Shown in pieces: positions 25,603-35,152 of a stretch of DNA of 36,184 bases (positions within the stretch are counted from its first letter, which is position 1; each line of letters starts with the position of its first letter). Source of the DNA: an uncultured Anaerolineales bacterium (GTDB lineage Bacteria > Chloroflexota > Anaerolineae > Anaerolineales > UBA4823); contig CAIQJJ010000566.1 in the NCBI GenBank assembly GCA_903872065.1, forward strand, positions 1-36,184. Direction: 5' to 3'. The position numbers and the translations under genes were made by a program. The notes under the pieces were generated by a model, which was not told where the DNA came from, ran no database searches, and worked only from the letters and a program-made list of their open reading frames with translations.

Positions 25603-25664
25603 ATGTTCAATCCCTAGGCAGGGGTTTTCTCCGCCCACCATTTCTTTTCCTTGAGGAAATCAGT

Positions 25665-28600
25665 ATGGGTGCAGTTTTGCAATTGTTGATTGTTGAAGAT
25701 TCTTTGGATGACGTTGATCTTTTGCTGTATGCCCTCCGGCGCGGAGGCTGTGAGGTCTCCTGGCAGCGCGTGGACAATGCGCAAGACATGCGCGCCGCCC
25801 TCCTCGCCCGTGACTGGGACGTGATCACCTCGGATCATGCCATGCCCCAGTTCAGCGCCCCGGCCGCCCTGGCGTTGGCCAGGGAACTGCGCCCTGAAAT
25901 TCCTCTGATTATCGTCTCAGGCGAAATTGACCTCGATCTGGCGGTCTCCTTAATGCGGGATGGGGCGCTGGATTATATCCAGAAGCACCAATTGGCTCGC
26001 CTGCCCTCGGCCATCGAGCGCACTTTGCGCGAGGTGGCCACGCGCCGCGAAAAACAGCAGATTGAGCAGGCTTTGCGGCGCTCGCAGCGTAATTTTGACC
26101 TCTTTTTCAACACCATTGACGATTTGCTCTTTGTTTTGGATAGGTCGGGGAATATCCTGCACGTCAACCAGGCCGTGATCCGCACCTTGGGGTACACCGA
26201 GGCTGAACTGATCGGCCAGCATGCTGTGAGCATGCATCCCGCCGAGCGGCGCTCTGAGGCCGCCCACATCCTGGCTGAAATGGCGGCCGGGCGAGCGTCT
26301 TCTTGTCCTGTGCCTTTGGCAGCCAAAGATGGCCGCCAGGTGCCGGTTGAGACCCGCGTCGTCGCCGGCGAGTGGAACGGCGACCCGGCCCTGTACAGCA
26401 TCTCCCACAACATCTCGCGCCTGCTGCTCTCGGAGGAGAAATTTTCGCGCGCCTTTCACGCCAGCCCGGTCTTGATGGCCATCTCGACGGTGGCTGAAGG
26501 GCGCTATCTGGATGTTAACCAGGCTTTCCTGGCCCGGCTGGGCTTTGAACGGCAGGAGGTGATCGGGAGAACCAACGCCGAATTGGGGATTTACGCCGAT
26601 CCCGCCGACCTGGCGCGACCGGGCGGCGGTGAAGCGCGCCTCAGCGACCAGACATTTGAACTGCGCCTGCGCACCAAGAGCGGCGAAGTCCTGACCGGCA
26701 TTTTTTCGGCCACCCCGATGCCCATTGGCGATGAGGCTTGTTGGTTGACTACCTTGACGGATATTAGCGAGCGCAAGCTGATGGAGGAAAAACTGGCCGC
26801 CTCCGAACAGAAATTTGCCCTGGCGTTTGGCTTTAACCCCGATCCGACGGCGGTTTTCGCCATTGGTGCTGGAACGTTTGTCGAGGTCAACCAGGCTTTG
26901 ATCGACTTGTCGGGCTACGCCAAGGATGAATTAATTGGGCGCAGCGTGAACCAGTTGGGTTTTTGGGCGCAGACCGAAGAACGCGATCGGGCGCTCGATC
27001 TCATGCGCCGCCAGGGGCGCGTGGATGAGTACCCCCTGCATTTGCAGACGCGCAGCGGACGCTTGATTGAGGTATTGTGTTCCGCCCGCCGCATCTCGCA
27101 GAACGGGCAGCAGTACTTGTTTGCCCGCGCCCATGTCGTGACCGATGTGCAGCGCGCGGAGGCGGCCTTGTATGCCAGCGAGCAGCGCTATCGCCTGGCT
27201 TTGGAAGCCTCGAAAGATGGCTTGTGGGATTGGGATGTGCCGAGCGGCAAAGTGGTATACAGCCCGGCTTACTTTGCCATGCTCGGCTTGCCGGTGGGAC
27301 AATTCCCGCCGGATGTGTCTACCTGGCTCGATTTGATCCATCCAGCGGACCGTCAGCGTACCTGGCAGATTAACGCCGACTGCATCAACGGGAAAACCGA
27401 GTCCTTTGAGGTGCTTTATCGCATGCGGCATCAAAGCGGTGAGTGGCGCTGGATCCTGGGGCGCGGCCGATGCGTCGAGCGGCAAAGCGATGGGCGCGCC
27501 CTGCGCATGGTCGGCACGCATACCGATATGACCGCTTACCAGCAGTCGCAGGATCAACTGGCTGACACAAAAGCCACGTTAGACGCCGCAATTGAGCAAA
27601 CGCCGATCCCCATGGTGCTGGTCAGTGTGCCAGACAACGTGATCCACTATGTCAACCGCGCCTGTCTCGAATTTCTCGATTACCAGGACGAGCCTTCTCT
27701 GGTCGGTGCATCGCTGTTTGAGCTTAACCAAACCTGGCAGGATTACGATCACGAAGGCAATCCCGTCCCTCTCAGCGAGATGCCGCTGGCGCGCGCCATG
27801 GGGGGCGAGAAGGTTTTGATGCGCGAGTACAGTGTGCGCACCAAGAACGGCGTTCAGCGTTGGGAACTGGTGACCAGCGCCCCGATTTTTAACGCCCAAG
27901 GCCGGCAAATTGCCGCCTTTGCCATCTTCCCCGATATCACGGATCGCAAACGTGTGGAGCGCGAACTGCGCCTGCGCACCGAAGAACTGGATATCTTTTT
28001 TGAGGTTAGCCTGGATCTCTTGTGCATTGCCGATATCGAGGGACATTTTCGCCGCGTCAATCCTCAGTGGCAGGCGACCCTGGGCTATACCGAACAAGAA
28101 CTGCTGGCAGTCCGCTACCTCGACATCATCCATCCCGACGATTTGCCGGCGACGCTGGAATCGCTGCAAAGATTGCAGAGCAGCGTCGAAATCCTGAACT
28201 TGATCAATCGCTACCGCTGCAAAGACGGCGGCTATCGTTGGATCGAGTGGCGCTCCTACCCGGTCGGCAAGTTGATTTATGCTGTGGCGCGCGACATTAC
28301 TGAGCGCAAGCTGGCGGAGGAGCAAACCCGGCGCTTGAATGTGGAATTGGAGCAGCGCGTCTTGCAGCGCACCGCCCAGCTTGAGGCTGCCAACCAGGAA
28401 TTGGAAATCGCCAACCAGGAATTGGCCGCCTTTACCTACTCAGTCTCGCACGATCTGCACGCCCCTTTGCGCACCATGGATGGCTACAGCAGCATCTTGC
28501 TGAAGGATTTTGCCGCCCAACTGGACGGCCAGGCCATTTCTTACCTGCAGCGCATCCGCGAGGCGGCGCTGCGCATGAGACAGTTGATTGACGATTTGCT

Positions 28601-29090
28601 GCGCCTGTCGCGCATCACGCGCGCCGAAGTGCATCGCGAAGCGGTCAACCTCAGCCAATTGGCGCAGGCGCTCGCGACCGAGTTGGGCGAGGGCCAGCCC
28701 GAACGCGCCGTGACCTGGGTGATCGCCCCGCAGGTGACGGCGAACGCCGACCCCGACCTGATGCGGGTTGTGCTGGACAACTTTTTGCGCAACGCCTGGA
28801 AGTTCACCGCCCGCCACGCCGCCGCCCGCATCGAGTTTGGCTGCGAGATGCAGCATGGGGAGAGAACTTATTTCGTGCGCGATGATGGGGCCGGCTTCGA
28901 TATGCGCTATGCGGACAAACTCTTTATGCCTTTCCAGCGCCTGCACACCTCCCAGGAGTTTGATGGCAGCGGGATTGGCCTGGCGACCGTTCAGCGCATC
29001 ATCCGCCTGCACGCCGGGCGGGTGTGGGCGGTGAGCGCGGTGGAACAGGGCGCGACGTTTTATTTCACCCTTGCCGAAAAAATAGATTAG
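25665..29090 (+). CDS. Histidine kinase with N-terminal receiver and six PAS domains
   Basis: A 1141-residue soluble sensor kinase with no membrane helix. Domain order: receiver 1-118 (acidic E11/D12, phosphoacceptor D57 in TSDHAMP, K107 in YIQKHQ); PAS domains starting near 143, 257, 380, 505, 638 and 773; a coiled linker (RRLNVELEQRVLQRTAQLEAAN) from about 891; HisKA with H929 in SVSHDLHAPLRTMDGY; and an ATPase domain with the N box near N1043 (DNFLRNAWKF), G1 DDGAGF at 1073-1078 and G2 GSGIGLA from 1101. The phosphoacceptor box SHDLHAPLR and linker resemble phytochrome-like kinases. With an N-terminal receiver it is probably an intermediate in a phosphorelay that integrates cytoplasmic signals. 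No response regulator is next to it. It is coupled to the GH78 gene. Confidence 0.92.
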   Translation: MGAVLQLLIVEDSLDDVDLLLYALRRGGCEVSWQRVDNAQDMRAALLARDWDVITSDHAMPQFSAPAALALARELRPEIPLIIVSGEIDLDLAVSLMRDGALDYIQKHQLARLPSAIERTLREVATRREKQQIEQALRRSQRNFDLFFNTIDDLLFVLDRSGNILHVNQAVIRTLGYTEAELIGQHAVSMHPAERRSEAAHILAEMAAGRASSCPVPLAAKDGRQVPVETRVVAGEWNGDPALYSISHNISRLLLSEEKFSRAFHASPVLMAISTVAEGRYLDVNQAFLARLGFERQEVIGRTNAELGIYADPADLARPGGGEARLSDQTFELRLRTKSGEVLTGIFSATPMPIGDEACWLTTLTDISERKLMEEKLAASEQKFALAFGFNPDPTAVFAIGAGTFVEVNQALIDLSGYAKDELIGRSVNQLGFWAQTEERDRALDLMRRQGRVDEYPLHLQTRSGRLIEVLCSARRISQNGQQYLFARAHVVTDVQRAEAALYASEQRYRLALEASKDGLWDWDVPSGKVVYSPAYFAMLGLPVGQFPPDVSTWLDLIHPADRQRTWQINADCINGKTESFEVLYRMRHQSGEWRWILGRGRCVERQSDGRALRMVGTHTDMTAYQQSQDQLADTKATLDAAIEQTPIPMVLVSVPDNVIHYVNRACLEFLDYQDEPSLVGASLFELNQTWQDYDHEGNPVPLSEMPLARAMGGEKVLMREYSVRTKNGVQRWELVTSAPIFNAQGRQIAAFAIFPDITDRKRVERELRLRTEELDIFFEVSLDLLCIADIEGHFRRVNPQWQATLGYTEQELLAVRYLDIIHPDDLPATLESLQRLQSSVEILNLINRYRCKDGGYRWIEWRSYPVGKLIYAVARDITERKLAEEQTRRLNVELEQRVLQRTAQLEAANQELEIANQELAAFTYSVSHDLHAPLRTMDGYSSILLKDFAAQLDGQAISYLQRIREAALRMRQLIDDLLRLSRITRAEVHREAVNLSQLAQALATELGEGQPERAVTWVIAPQVTANADPDLMRVVLDNFLRNAWKFTARHAAARIEFGCEMQHGERTYFVRDDGAGFDMRYADKLFMPFQRLHTSQEFDGSGIGLATVQRIIRLHAGRVWAVSAVEQGATFYFTLAEKID

Positions 29091-29100
29091 GAGAACCCCG

Positions 29101-31929
29101 ATGCTGCTTGCAAATTGGATCTGGCATCCTCAACTCAACCCCCATGCGTATCACCAGGCGATCCTGGCGCGCAAGACCTTTTCTCTGCCGGAGGCCGCCT
29201 CGCAGGCGCGCCTGGCAGTTACCGCGGATAGCTGGTATCGCCTCTATGTGAACGGCCAGTGGATCAACGATGGCCCGTGCCGCGCCTGGCCCGAACACTA
29301 TCAGTACGATGTGATCGAAGCAGCCGAGGCGCTCAAGCCAGGCGATAACGAACTGCTCATCCTGGCCTGCTACTGGGGGGTGGGCAACTTCCACACCCGC
29401 CCGCAGCAGGCCGGCCTGCTGGCGCAGTTGGACGTGACCCTGGCCTCCGGCGCGACGCAGCAGATCCTCTCCGACGCTTCCTGGCAGACCGCGCTGGCGG
29501 CGGCCTGGATTGCCAATACCCCCAAGGTTTCCATCCAGATGGAGCCGCAAGAGATGTACGACGCCCGCCGCGCCGCCGAACCGGTCTATCTGCCGGCGGC
29601 CGTCCTCTGCCCCGCCGCCGGCGGGCCGTGGGCGGATTTGCACCCGCGCGATACGCCGCTGCTGACCAAAGTCCCGCTGCCGTTTCACGCCGCCCAGCAG
29701 ACCTGGGTGCAGCCGCGCCCGCCCTTAGCGCCTTTCAACGGGCATGTTTGTTTTCCGGCGGCGCGCCTGGCGCATCCGGGGCATATCGAGGCGGATTTGA
29801 ACGTGCTGCTGGCCGGCGGGCTGGCGGCGCTGCTGCGCCTGCCGGCGGACGCCGACCTGCGCTTCACGCTGGAGGGCGTTTCGCTGTGGCTGGATGGGCA
29901 GCCGGCGCAGGATGGCGCTTGCCGCCTGGCGGCTGGCGATCATCTGTTGACGGCTTTTGTCACCGACCCCGTGGGCCACAATAAGGAGAAAGTCTTTCGC
30001 CTGGAGAATCCGCCCGCCGGCCTGGAGTGGATCAACCCGCTGGACGCGCGGCAAGACGGCGCTGTGTCGGGCGCAGAGAATCCCTGGGCTTACCTGGCTT
30101 TTCCTGAATACGCCCTGCGGCGCGATGACATCTTCTGGCCGTGGAATGGGCCGGTTCCCGACCTGGCCGCCCGCCAGGCGGCTTACCTGGCCGAGGTGGA
30201 GCGCCTGGCCCCCCTGCTCACAGACCTGGCCGCCTTCCAGGCGCATCTCGCCGGGCGCGCCCGCCGCCTGCCGTTGGAAGAGGTCGCCTTGTGGGATACG
30301 CACTGGCGCTTCCTCACCCGCCTGCCGCTCGACCCGGCGCAGCCCGTCCCGGCCCTGCCGCAGACCTTCGCCCCGCGCCCCGGCGCTGACCTGGAGTTGT
30401 GCTTCGACCTCGGTGTGCAGTCCGTCGGGTACTACGACTTCGAGATCGAGGCCGAGGCCGGCGTCGAGCTGGACATCTATTCCGTCGAGTACCTCACGCC
30501 GGAGGGTCAGATTCAGCACACCGTTGGCAACCGCAACGGCCTGACCTACATCACGCACGCCGGACGGCAGCATTTCACCTCCGCCAAGCGCCGCGCCGGG
30601 CGCTACATCTTCGTCGCCCTGCGCAACCAGCAAGCGCCGATCACCCTGCACAGCGTTCAACTGATCGAATCCACCTACCCGGCGACGCCGCTCGCCTCCT
30701 TCCACTGCTCAGACGATCGCCTGGAACGCATCTGGGAGATTTCAGAGCGCACGCTCAAGCTGTGCATGGAAGACACCTTCACCGACTGCCCACTCTACGA
30801 ACAAACGCATTGGGTGGGCGATGCCCGCAACGAGGCGCTCTACGCCTTCACCACCTTTGGCGCGACCGACCTGGCCCGCCGCTGCATTTTGCTCACCGCC
30901 CAATCGCTGGCGCGCTTCCCGATCACCGGCTGCCAGACGCCCTCCACCTGGGATGTGCTGCTGCCGGCGTGGAGTTTCTTGTGGGGCATTTCGGTGTGGG
31001 ATTACTACTTCTTCAGCCGCGACGAGGCCTTCCTGCGCCAGGCCTGGCCCTTCGTGCTGCAAAACCTGCGCGGGGCCGAGAAATACTGCACCGACCGCGA
31101 CCTGTTCTCCGGCCCCTTCTGGAATATGTTCGACTGGTCGGGGATTGACGAGCGCCACAGCACCGTGCTGCACAACTCGATGCTGCTGGTGGGCGCGGTG
31201 GACGCCGCCGCCCGCTGCGCCGCGGCGCTGGAGGATCGTTTCGCCCTCCAATGGCTGGCCGCCCTGCGCGCCCGCCTGGTCGCCGCCCTGCGCCCCTTGT
31301 GGAACCCGGCCCTGGCGGCCTACCCGGACAGCATCCATGCCGATGGGACGTTCAGCCAGACCCTTTCGCAGCACACCAGCTTCCTCGCCCTGTTGTATGA
31401 CATCGCTGCCGCGGAGACGCAGGCCGCCGCCCTGCAGAATATGCTCACCCCGCCGGTGGGCATGGTGCGGGTGGGTTCGCCTTTCGCCATGCAGTATTTC
31501 TACGAGGCGCTCGAAAAGGCCGGCGTCCCCGACCGCATCCTGCAGTTCATCTACAACGCCTACCTGCCGATGCTGGCGCTGGGTTCGACCACCGTCTGGG
31601 AGACCTTCCCCGCCAGCGATTACAACCCGCAGGGCTTCCCCACCCGCTCGCACTGCCACGCCTGGTCGGCGGCCCCGCTCTACTTCCTGCCGCGCCTGCT
31701 GCTCGGCATCCGCCAGGTGGAGGCCGGCGGCGCGGCTTACCAGGTCAGCCCCCGCTTGAACGGCCTGGAATGGGCCGCGGGCAAGATCGCCACCGCCCGC
31801 GGGCCGCTGTCCGTCTCCTGGCGCAAAGAGGGTCGTGTCTTGCGCGTCTCGATCCTGGCCCCGCAGGGTGCGGCGGTGGAATTTATCCCCAATGACACCC
31901 ACGCCGGGCTGGAGATCGTATTCGAGTAA
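29101..31929 (+). CDS. GH78 alpha-L-rhamnosidase-type glycoside hydrolase
   Basis: A 942-residue enzyme that should release terminal alpha-L-rhamnose by an inverting mechanism. No signal peptide is visible, so it acts inside the cell on imported oligosaccharides. Residues about 1-140 form a beta-sandwich (RLYVNGQWINDGPCRAWPEH). The alpha/alpha-barrel catalytic domain holds D562, E567 and D574 in TDCPLYEQTHWVGDARNEA, with the same spacing as the substrate-binding acids D567, E572 and D579 of the Bacillus enzyme as I recall it; E834 in STTVWETFP fits the position of the catalytic Glu. The C-terminal beta domain starts near SHCHAWSAAPLYFLPRLLLG. The gene begins 11 bases after the kinase stop with AGGAG, so the two are translated from one message. 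The exact glycosidic bond is inferred. Confidence 0.88.
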   Translation: MLLANWIWHPQLNPHAYHQAILARKTFSLPEAASQARLAVTADSWYRLYVNGQWINDGPCRAWPEHYQYDVIEAAEALKPGDNELLILACYWGVGNFHTRPQQAGLLAQLDVTLASGATQQILSDASWQTALAAAWIANTPKVSIQMEPQEMYDARRAAEPVYLPAAVLCPAAGGPWADLHPRDTPLLTKVPLPFHAAQQTWVQPRPPLAPFNGHVCFPAARLAHPGHIEADLNVLLAGGLAALLRLPADADLRFTLEGVSLWLDGQPAQDGACRLAAGDHLLTAFVTDPVGHNKEKVFRLENPPAGLEWINPLDARQDGAVSGAENPWAYLAFPEYALRRDDIFWPWNGPVPDLAARQAAYLAEVERLAPLLTDLAAFQAHLAGRARRLPLEEVALWDTHWRFLTRLPLDPAQPVPALPQTFAPRPGADLELCFDLGVQSVGYYDFEIEAEAGVELDIYSVEYLTPEGQIQHTVGNRNGLTYITHAGRQHFTSAKRRAGRYIFVALRNQQAPITLHSVQLIESTYPATPLASFHCSDDRLERIWEISERTLKLCMEDTFTDCPLYEQTHWVGDARNEALYAFTTFGATDLARRCILLTAQSLARFPITGCQTPSTWDVLLPAWSFLWGISVWDYYFFSRDEAFLRQAWPFVLQNLRGAEKYCTDRDLFSGPFWNMFDWSGIDERHSTVLHNSMLLVGAVDAAARCAAALEDRFALQWLAALRARLVAALRPLWNPALAAYPDSIHADGTFSQTLSQHTSFLALLYDIAAAETQAAALQNMLTPPVGMVRVGSPFAMQYFYEALEKAGVPDRILQFIYNAYLPMLALGSTTVWETFPASDYNPQGFPTRSHCHAWSAAPLYFLPRLLLGIRQVEAGGAAYQVSPRLNGLEWAAGKIATARGPLSVSWRKEGRVLRVSILAPQGAAVEFIPNDTHAGLEIVFE

Positions 31930-31961
31930 ATCCATTTTTTAGAGAGTTATCCAAACAACGT

Positions 31962-34900
31962 ATGCCTACTTTTACCCCCTATACCAAACACCAACTTGCC
32001 TACGCGCTGGACGTTTTGCGCGACGCCATTTACCTCCCCATTGCCCCGTTGGAGATTCACGCCTGGTGCACCGCCGAGCCGCTGCCCTTTGCGCAGCGCA
32101 CGGAGGGAGCGCGGCGCGATTTCTCCGTCGGCGACCGATGGGGCAGCCTGTTCGACTGCGCCTGGTTCCATTTCACCGGCGTCGTGCCGCCGCAGGCCGC
32201 CGGGCAGAAGGTCGTCCTGCTGTTGGACGTCAACGGCGAGATGTGCGTCTTCGACGCGGCCGGCGTCCCGCAGCGCGGCCTGACCAACGCCGCCTCGACC
32301 TACGATTACAGCCTGGGCAAGCCGGGCAAGCGCGTCTTGCCGCTGTTTGAGCCGGCCGCCGGCGGCGAGGCGGTGGATGTGTGGGCCGACGCCGGCTGCA
32401 ATGACCTGTTCGGCGAGCTGCGCGAGAACGGCGTGATCAAAGAAGCCAGCATCGCCATCTGCCTGCTGCCGCTGCGCGATCTGTACTATGACTTTGAAGT
32501 CCTGCTCGATTTCCTCAACTCGCTGCCCGAAGCGACGCCGCGCTACCAGCAGATTTTGGTCGCCCTGACGGACGTGGTGCATCTCCTGTACAACCTCTTC
32601 CCCTCCGGCGGGACGCCCGCGCTGGAGAGCGCCCTGCCGCTGATCGAGCAGGCGCGCGCCTGCCTCGCGCCGCACCTGGCGCGGCGCGGCGGCGATACCC
32701 CGCTCTCGATCAGCGCTGTCGGCCACGCCCACATGGATCTGGCCTGGCTCTGGCCGCTGCGCGAGACGGTGCGCAAAGGGGCGCGCACTTTTTCCACCGC
32801 CATCGCCAATATGGAACTTTACCCCGATTACGTCTTCGGCGCTTCGCAGCCGCAGTATTTCTTCTGGATGAAGCAGCATTACCCGGCGCTTTACGAGAAG
32901 ATCAAGCAAAAGGTCGCCGAGGGTCGCCTGGAGCCGCAGGGTGTGATGTGGGTGGAAGCGGACACCAACATCTCCGGCGGCGAGGCGCTCGTGCGCCAGA
33001 TTTTGCAGGGGCGGCGCTTCTTCCGCCAGGAGTTCGGCGTGGACGTGCGCTACCTGTGGCTGCCGGATGTCTTCGGTTACAACGGCAACCTGCCGCAGCT
33101 TCTCAAGAAGGCCGGGGTGGACATTTTCGCCACCCAAAAGCTCTCTTGGAGCCTGATCAACCGCTTCCCGCACCATTCCTTTCACTGGCAGGGGATTGAC
33201 GGCTCGACCGTCCTGGCGCACATGTTCCCCGAAGACACCTACAACAGCCCGGGCGCGCCGCGCGGCGTGCGCAGGATCGAGGAGAACTACCGCGACAGCG
33301 GCGTCTCGCGACACGCCATCATGGTCTTTGGCATCGGCGACGGCGGCGGCGGCCCTGGCGAGGAGCACATCGAGCGCCTGCAGCGCCTGCGCAACCTGGA
33401 GGGCCTCAGCCCGGTGCGCCAGGAGTGGGCGGCGACCTTCTTCGAGCGCTGGCGCAAGGACGCGGCGCGCTTTTCTACCTGGGTCGGCGAACTGTACCTG
33501 GAACGCCACGAAGGCACGCTGACCACCAACGCCCGCAACAAGTATTACAACCGCAAGCTGGAACTGGCGCTGCGCGAACTGGAGTGGAGCGCCGTGCAGG
33601 CCTCCCTGCTGTGCGGCGCGCCCTACCCGGCGGACTTCCTGCGCGACACCTGGCGCGAAGTGCTGCTCTACCAGTTCCACGATATTTTGCCCGGCTCATC
33701 CATCAAGCGCGTCTACGATGAGAGCGTCGCCCGCTACCAGGCGATGGCGCAGGCGATCGCCGAGCGGCTGGCGGAGAACAATGCCCTGCTGGCCCAGGCG
33801 CTGCCCACCCAGGGCATGCAGGCCCCGGTCTTGATCCAGAACTCGCTCTCCTGGGAGCGCCAGGAATGGGTTTGCCTGCCGGCCTCTGAGGGGCAGGCGG
33901 CGCGCTGGGCGCTGGCGACCGTCCCGCCGATGGGCTACACGGCGCTCGACCTGGCAGCGCAAGGCGCTGCGGCTCAAGACGCTGCGCAGTTCAGCGGCCT
34001 GGCGGCCTCGCCCGCCGGCCTGGAGAACGACCTGCTCAAAGTGACGTTTGGGGCGGATGGGGCGATCACCTCGCTCTTCGACAAGCGCAGCCGCCGCGAA
34101 CTGATCCCGGCCGGCGAGAGCGCCAACCGCTTCTCGGTCTACACCGACTTCGGCGACGCCTGGGATTTCCAGATGGACTACGCCGAGCAGACGCCGCGCA
34201 GCCTGGCGCTGGCCGCCGCCGAAGCCTGGCTGGATGGGCCGCGGGCGGTCTTGCAGCAGACCTATCGCCTGGGGCATTCCGAACTGGTGCAGGAGATCAG
34301 CCTGGTCTTGGGCAGCCCGCGCCTGGACTTTGTCAGCCGCCTGCGCTGGCGTGAGCCGCAGACCATGCTGCGCGTGCGCTTCCCGTTCGACCTGCACACC
34401 GACGAGGCCACCTACGAGATTCAGTACGGCCATCTGCGCCGCCCCACGCACCGCAACACGACCTGGGACCTGGCGCGCGACGAAACCGCCGCCCACAAGT
34501 GGGTCGATCTCTCGCAGCGCGATTACGGCGTGGCGCTGCTCAACGACTCGAAGTACGGCCACAAGATCAAAGGCCACGTGATAGACCTCAACCTGCTGCG
34601 CTCGGTGCCGTACCCCGGCGCCCGCGTCGGCGTCGCCCCGGCCGATCCCGCCGAGCCGAACCCGATCTACACCGATCAGTGCGATCACCGCTTCACTTAC
34701 GCCCTCTACCCGCACGCCTCCGACCCCATCGAGGGCGGCGTACCACAGGCGGCTTATGCCCTGAACATCCCGCTGCGCCTGGCAAGGCTGACGCCCTCCA
34801 CCGCCGCTGCCCTGCCGGCCCGCGCCGCCCTGCTGCAAGTGGACGTCCCCAACGTGTGCGTCGAGGTCGTCAAACAGGCCGAGGACAGCCCGGCGATCAT

Positions 34901-35087
34901 CGTGCGCCTGTACGAACTGGCGCGCCGCTCGACCGCCGCCGTCCTCCGCTTCGGCTTCCCCGTCTCCGCCGCGGCCGAGGTGGACTTGATGGAAGAGAAC
35001 CCCGTCCCGCTCGATCTGCAGGACGGCGGCCTCTCTCTGTCCTTCAAGCCGTTCGAGATCAAGACCATCCAATTGACGAGAGGCTGA
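31962..35087 (+). CDS. GH38 alpha-mannosidase
   Basis: A 1041-residue retaining, zinc-dependent alpha-mannosidase of the cytoplasmic class II type, normal in length. An N-terminal beta domain of about 250 residues precedes the catalytic barrel. Zinc ligands H257 and D259 are in VGHAHMDLAWLW; the nucleophile D369 is in LWLPDVFGYNGNLPQLL; a further conserved GDGGGGPGEEH lies at about 455-465, and H573-D574 in YQFHDILPGSSIKRVYDES fits the late zinc-ligand/helix segment. C-terminal beta domains follow. Without a signal peptide it would trim alpha-mannose residues from imported oligosaccharides. It comes 32 bases after the GH78 gene with a weak ribosome site, and the two probably act on one rhamnose- and mannose-containing glycan. 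Confidence 0.93.
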   Translation: MPTFTPYTKHQLAYALDVLRDAIYLPIAPLEIHAWCTAEPLPFAQRTEGARRDFSVGDRWGSLFDCAWFHFTGVVPPQAAGQKVVLLLDVNGEMCVFDAAGVPQRGLTNAASTYDYSLGKPGKRVLPLFEPAAGGEAVDVWADAGCNDLFGELRENGVIKEASIAICLLPLRDLYYDFEVLLDFLNSLPEATPRYQQILVALTDVVHLLYNLFPSGGTPALESALPLIEQARACLAPHLARRGGDTPLSISAVGHAHMDLAWLWPLRETVRKGARTFSTAIANMELYPDYVFGASQPQYFFWMKQHYPALYEKIKQKVAEGRLEPQGVMWVEADTNISGGEALVRQILQGRRFFRQEFGVDVRYLWLPDVFGYNGNLPQLLKKAGVDIFATQKLSWSLINRFPHHSFHWQGIDGSTVLAHMFPEDTYNSPGAPRGVRRIEENYRDSGVSRHAIMVFGIGDGGGGPGEEHIERLQRLRNLEGLSPVRQEWAATFFERWRKDAARFSTWVGELYLERHEGTLTTNARNKYYNRKLELALRELEWSAVQASLLCGAPYPADFLRDTWREVLLYQFHDILPGSSIKRVYDESVARYQAMAQAIAERLAENNALLAQALPTQGMQAPVLIQNSLSWERQEWVCLPASEGQAARWALATVPPMGYTALDLAAQGAAAQDAAQFSGLAASPAGLENDLLKVTFGADGAITSLFDKRSRRELIPAGESANRFSVYTDFGDAWDFQMDYAEQTPRSLALAAAEAWLDGPRAVLQQTYRLGHSELVQEISLVLGSPRLDFVSRLRWREPQTMLRVRFPFDLHTDEATYEIQYGHLRRPTHRNTTWDLARDETAAHKWVDLSQRDYGVALLNDSKYGHKIKGHVIDLNLLRSVPYPGARVGVAPADPAEPNPIYTDQCDHRFTYALYPHASDPIEGGVPQAAYALNIPLRLARLTPSTAAALPARAALLQVDVPNVCVEVVKQAEDSPAIIVRLYELARRSTAAVLRFGFPVSAAAEVDLMEENPVPLDLQDGGLSLSFKPFEIKTIQLTRG

Positions 35088-35125
35088 ACCGGTCTTTTGC
35101 CGCTGGAATGACGATTTCAATGCTC

Positions 35126-35152
35126 CGGCGCGGCGTCGAGGACGCCGCGCCG
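35126..35152 (+). terminator. Strong GC hairpin after the alpha-mannosidase gene
   Basis: CGGCGCGGCGTC (35126-35137) pairs perfectly with GACGCCGCGCCG (35141-35152), a 12-bp stem with a GAG loop, beginning 38 bases after the stop codon. It lacks a T-run but is stable enough to end or protect the kinase-GH78-GH38 message. It also opens the palindrome-rich spacer described separately. Confidence 0.65.

Noticed and set aside
29725-31935. Long minus-strand open frames opposite the GH78 gene
   Set aside because: The + strand carries the GH78 acidic residues in the right spacing; the reverse products show no domain and are rich in Arg, Gly and Gln as expected for shadows.
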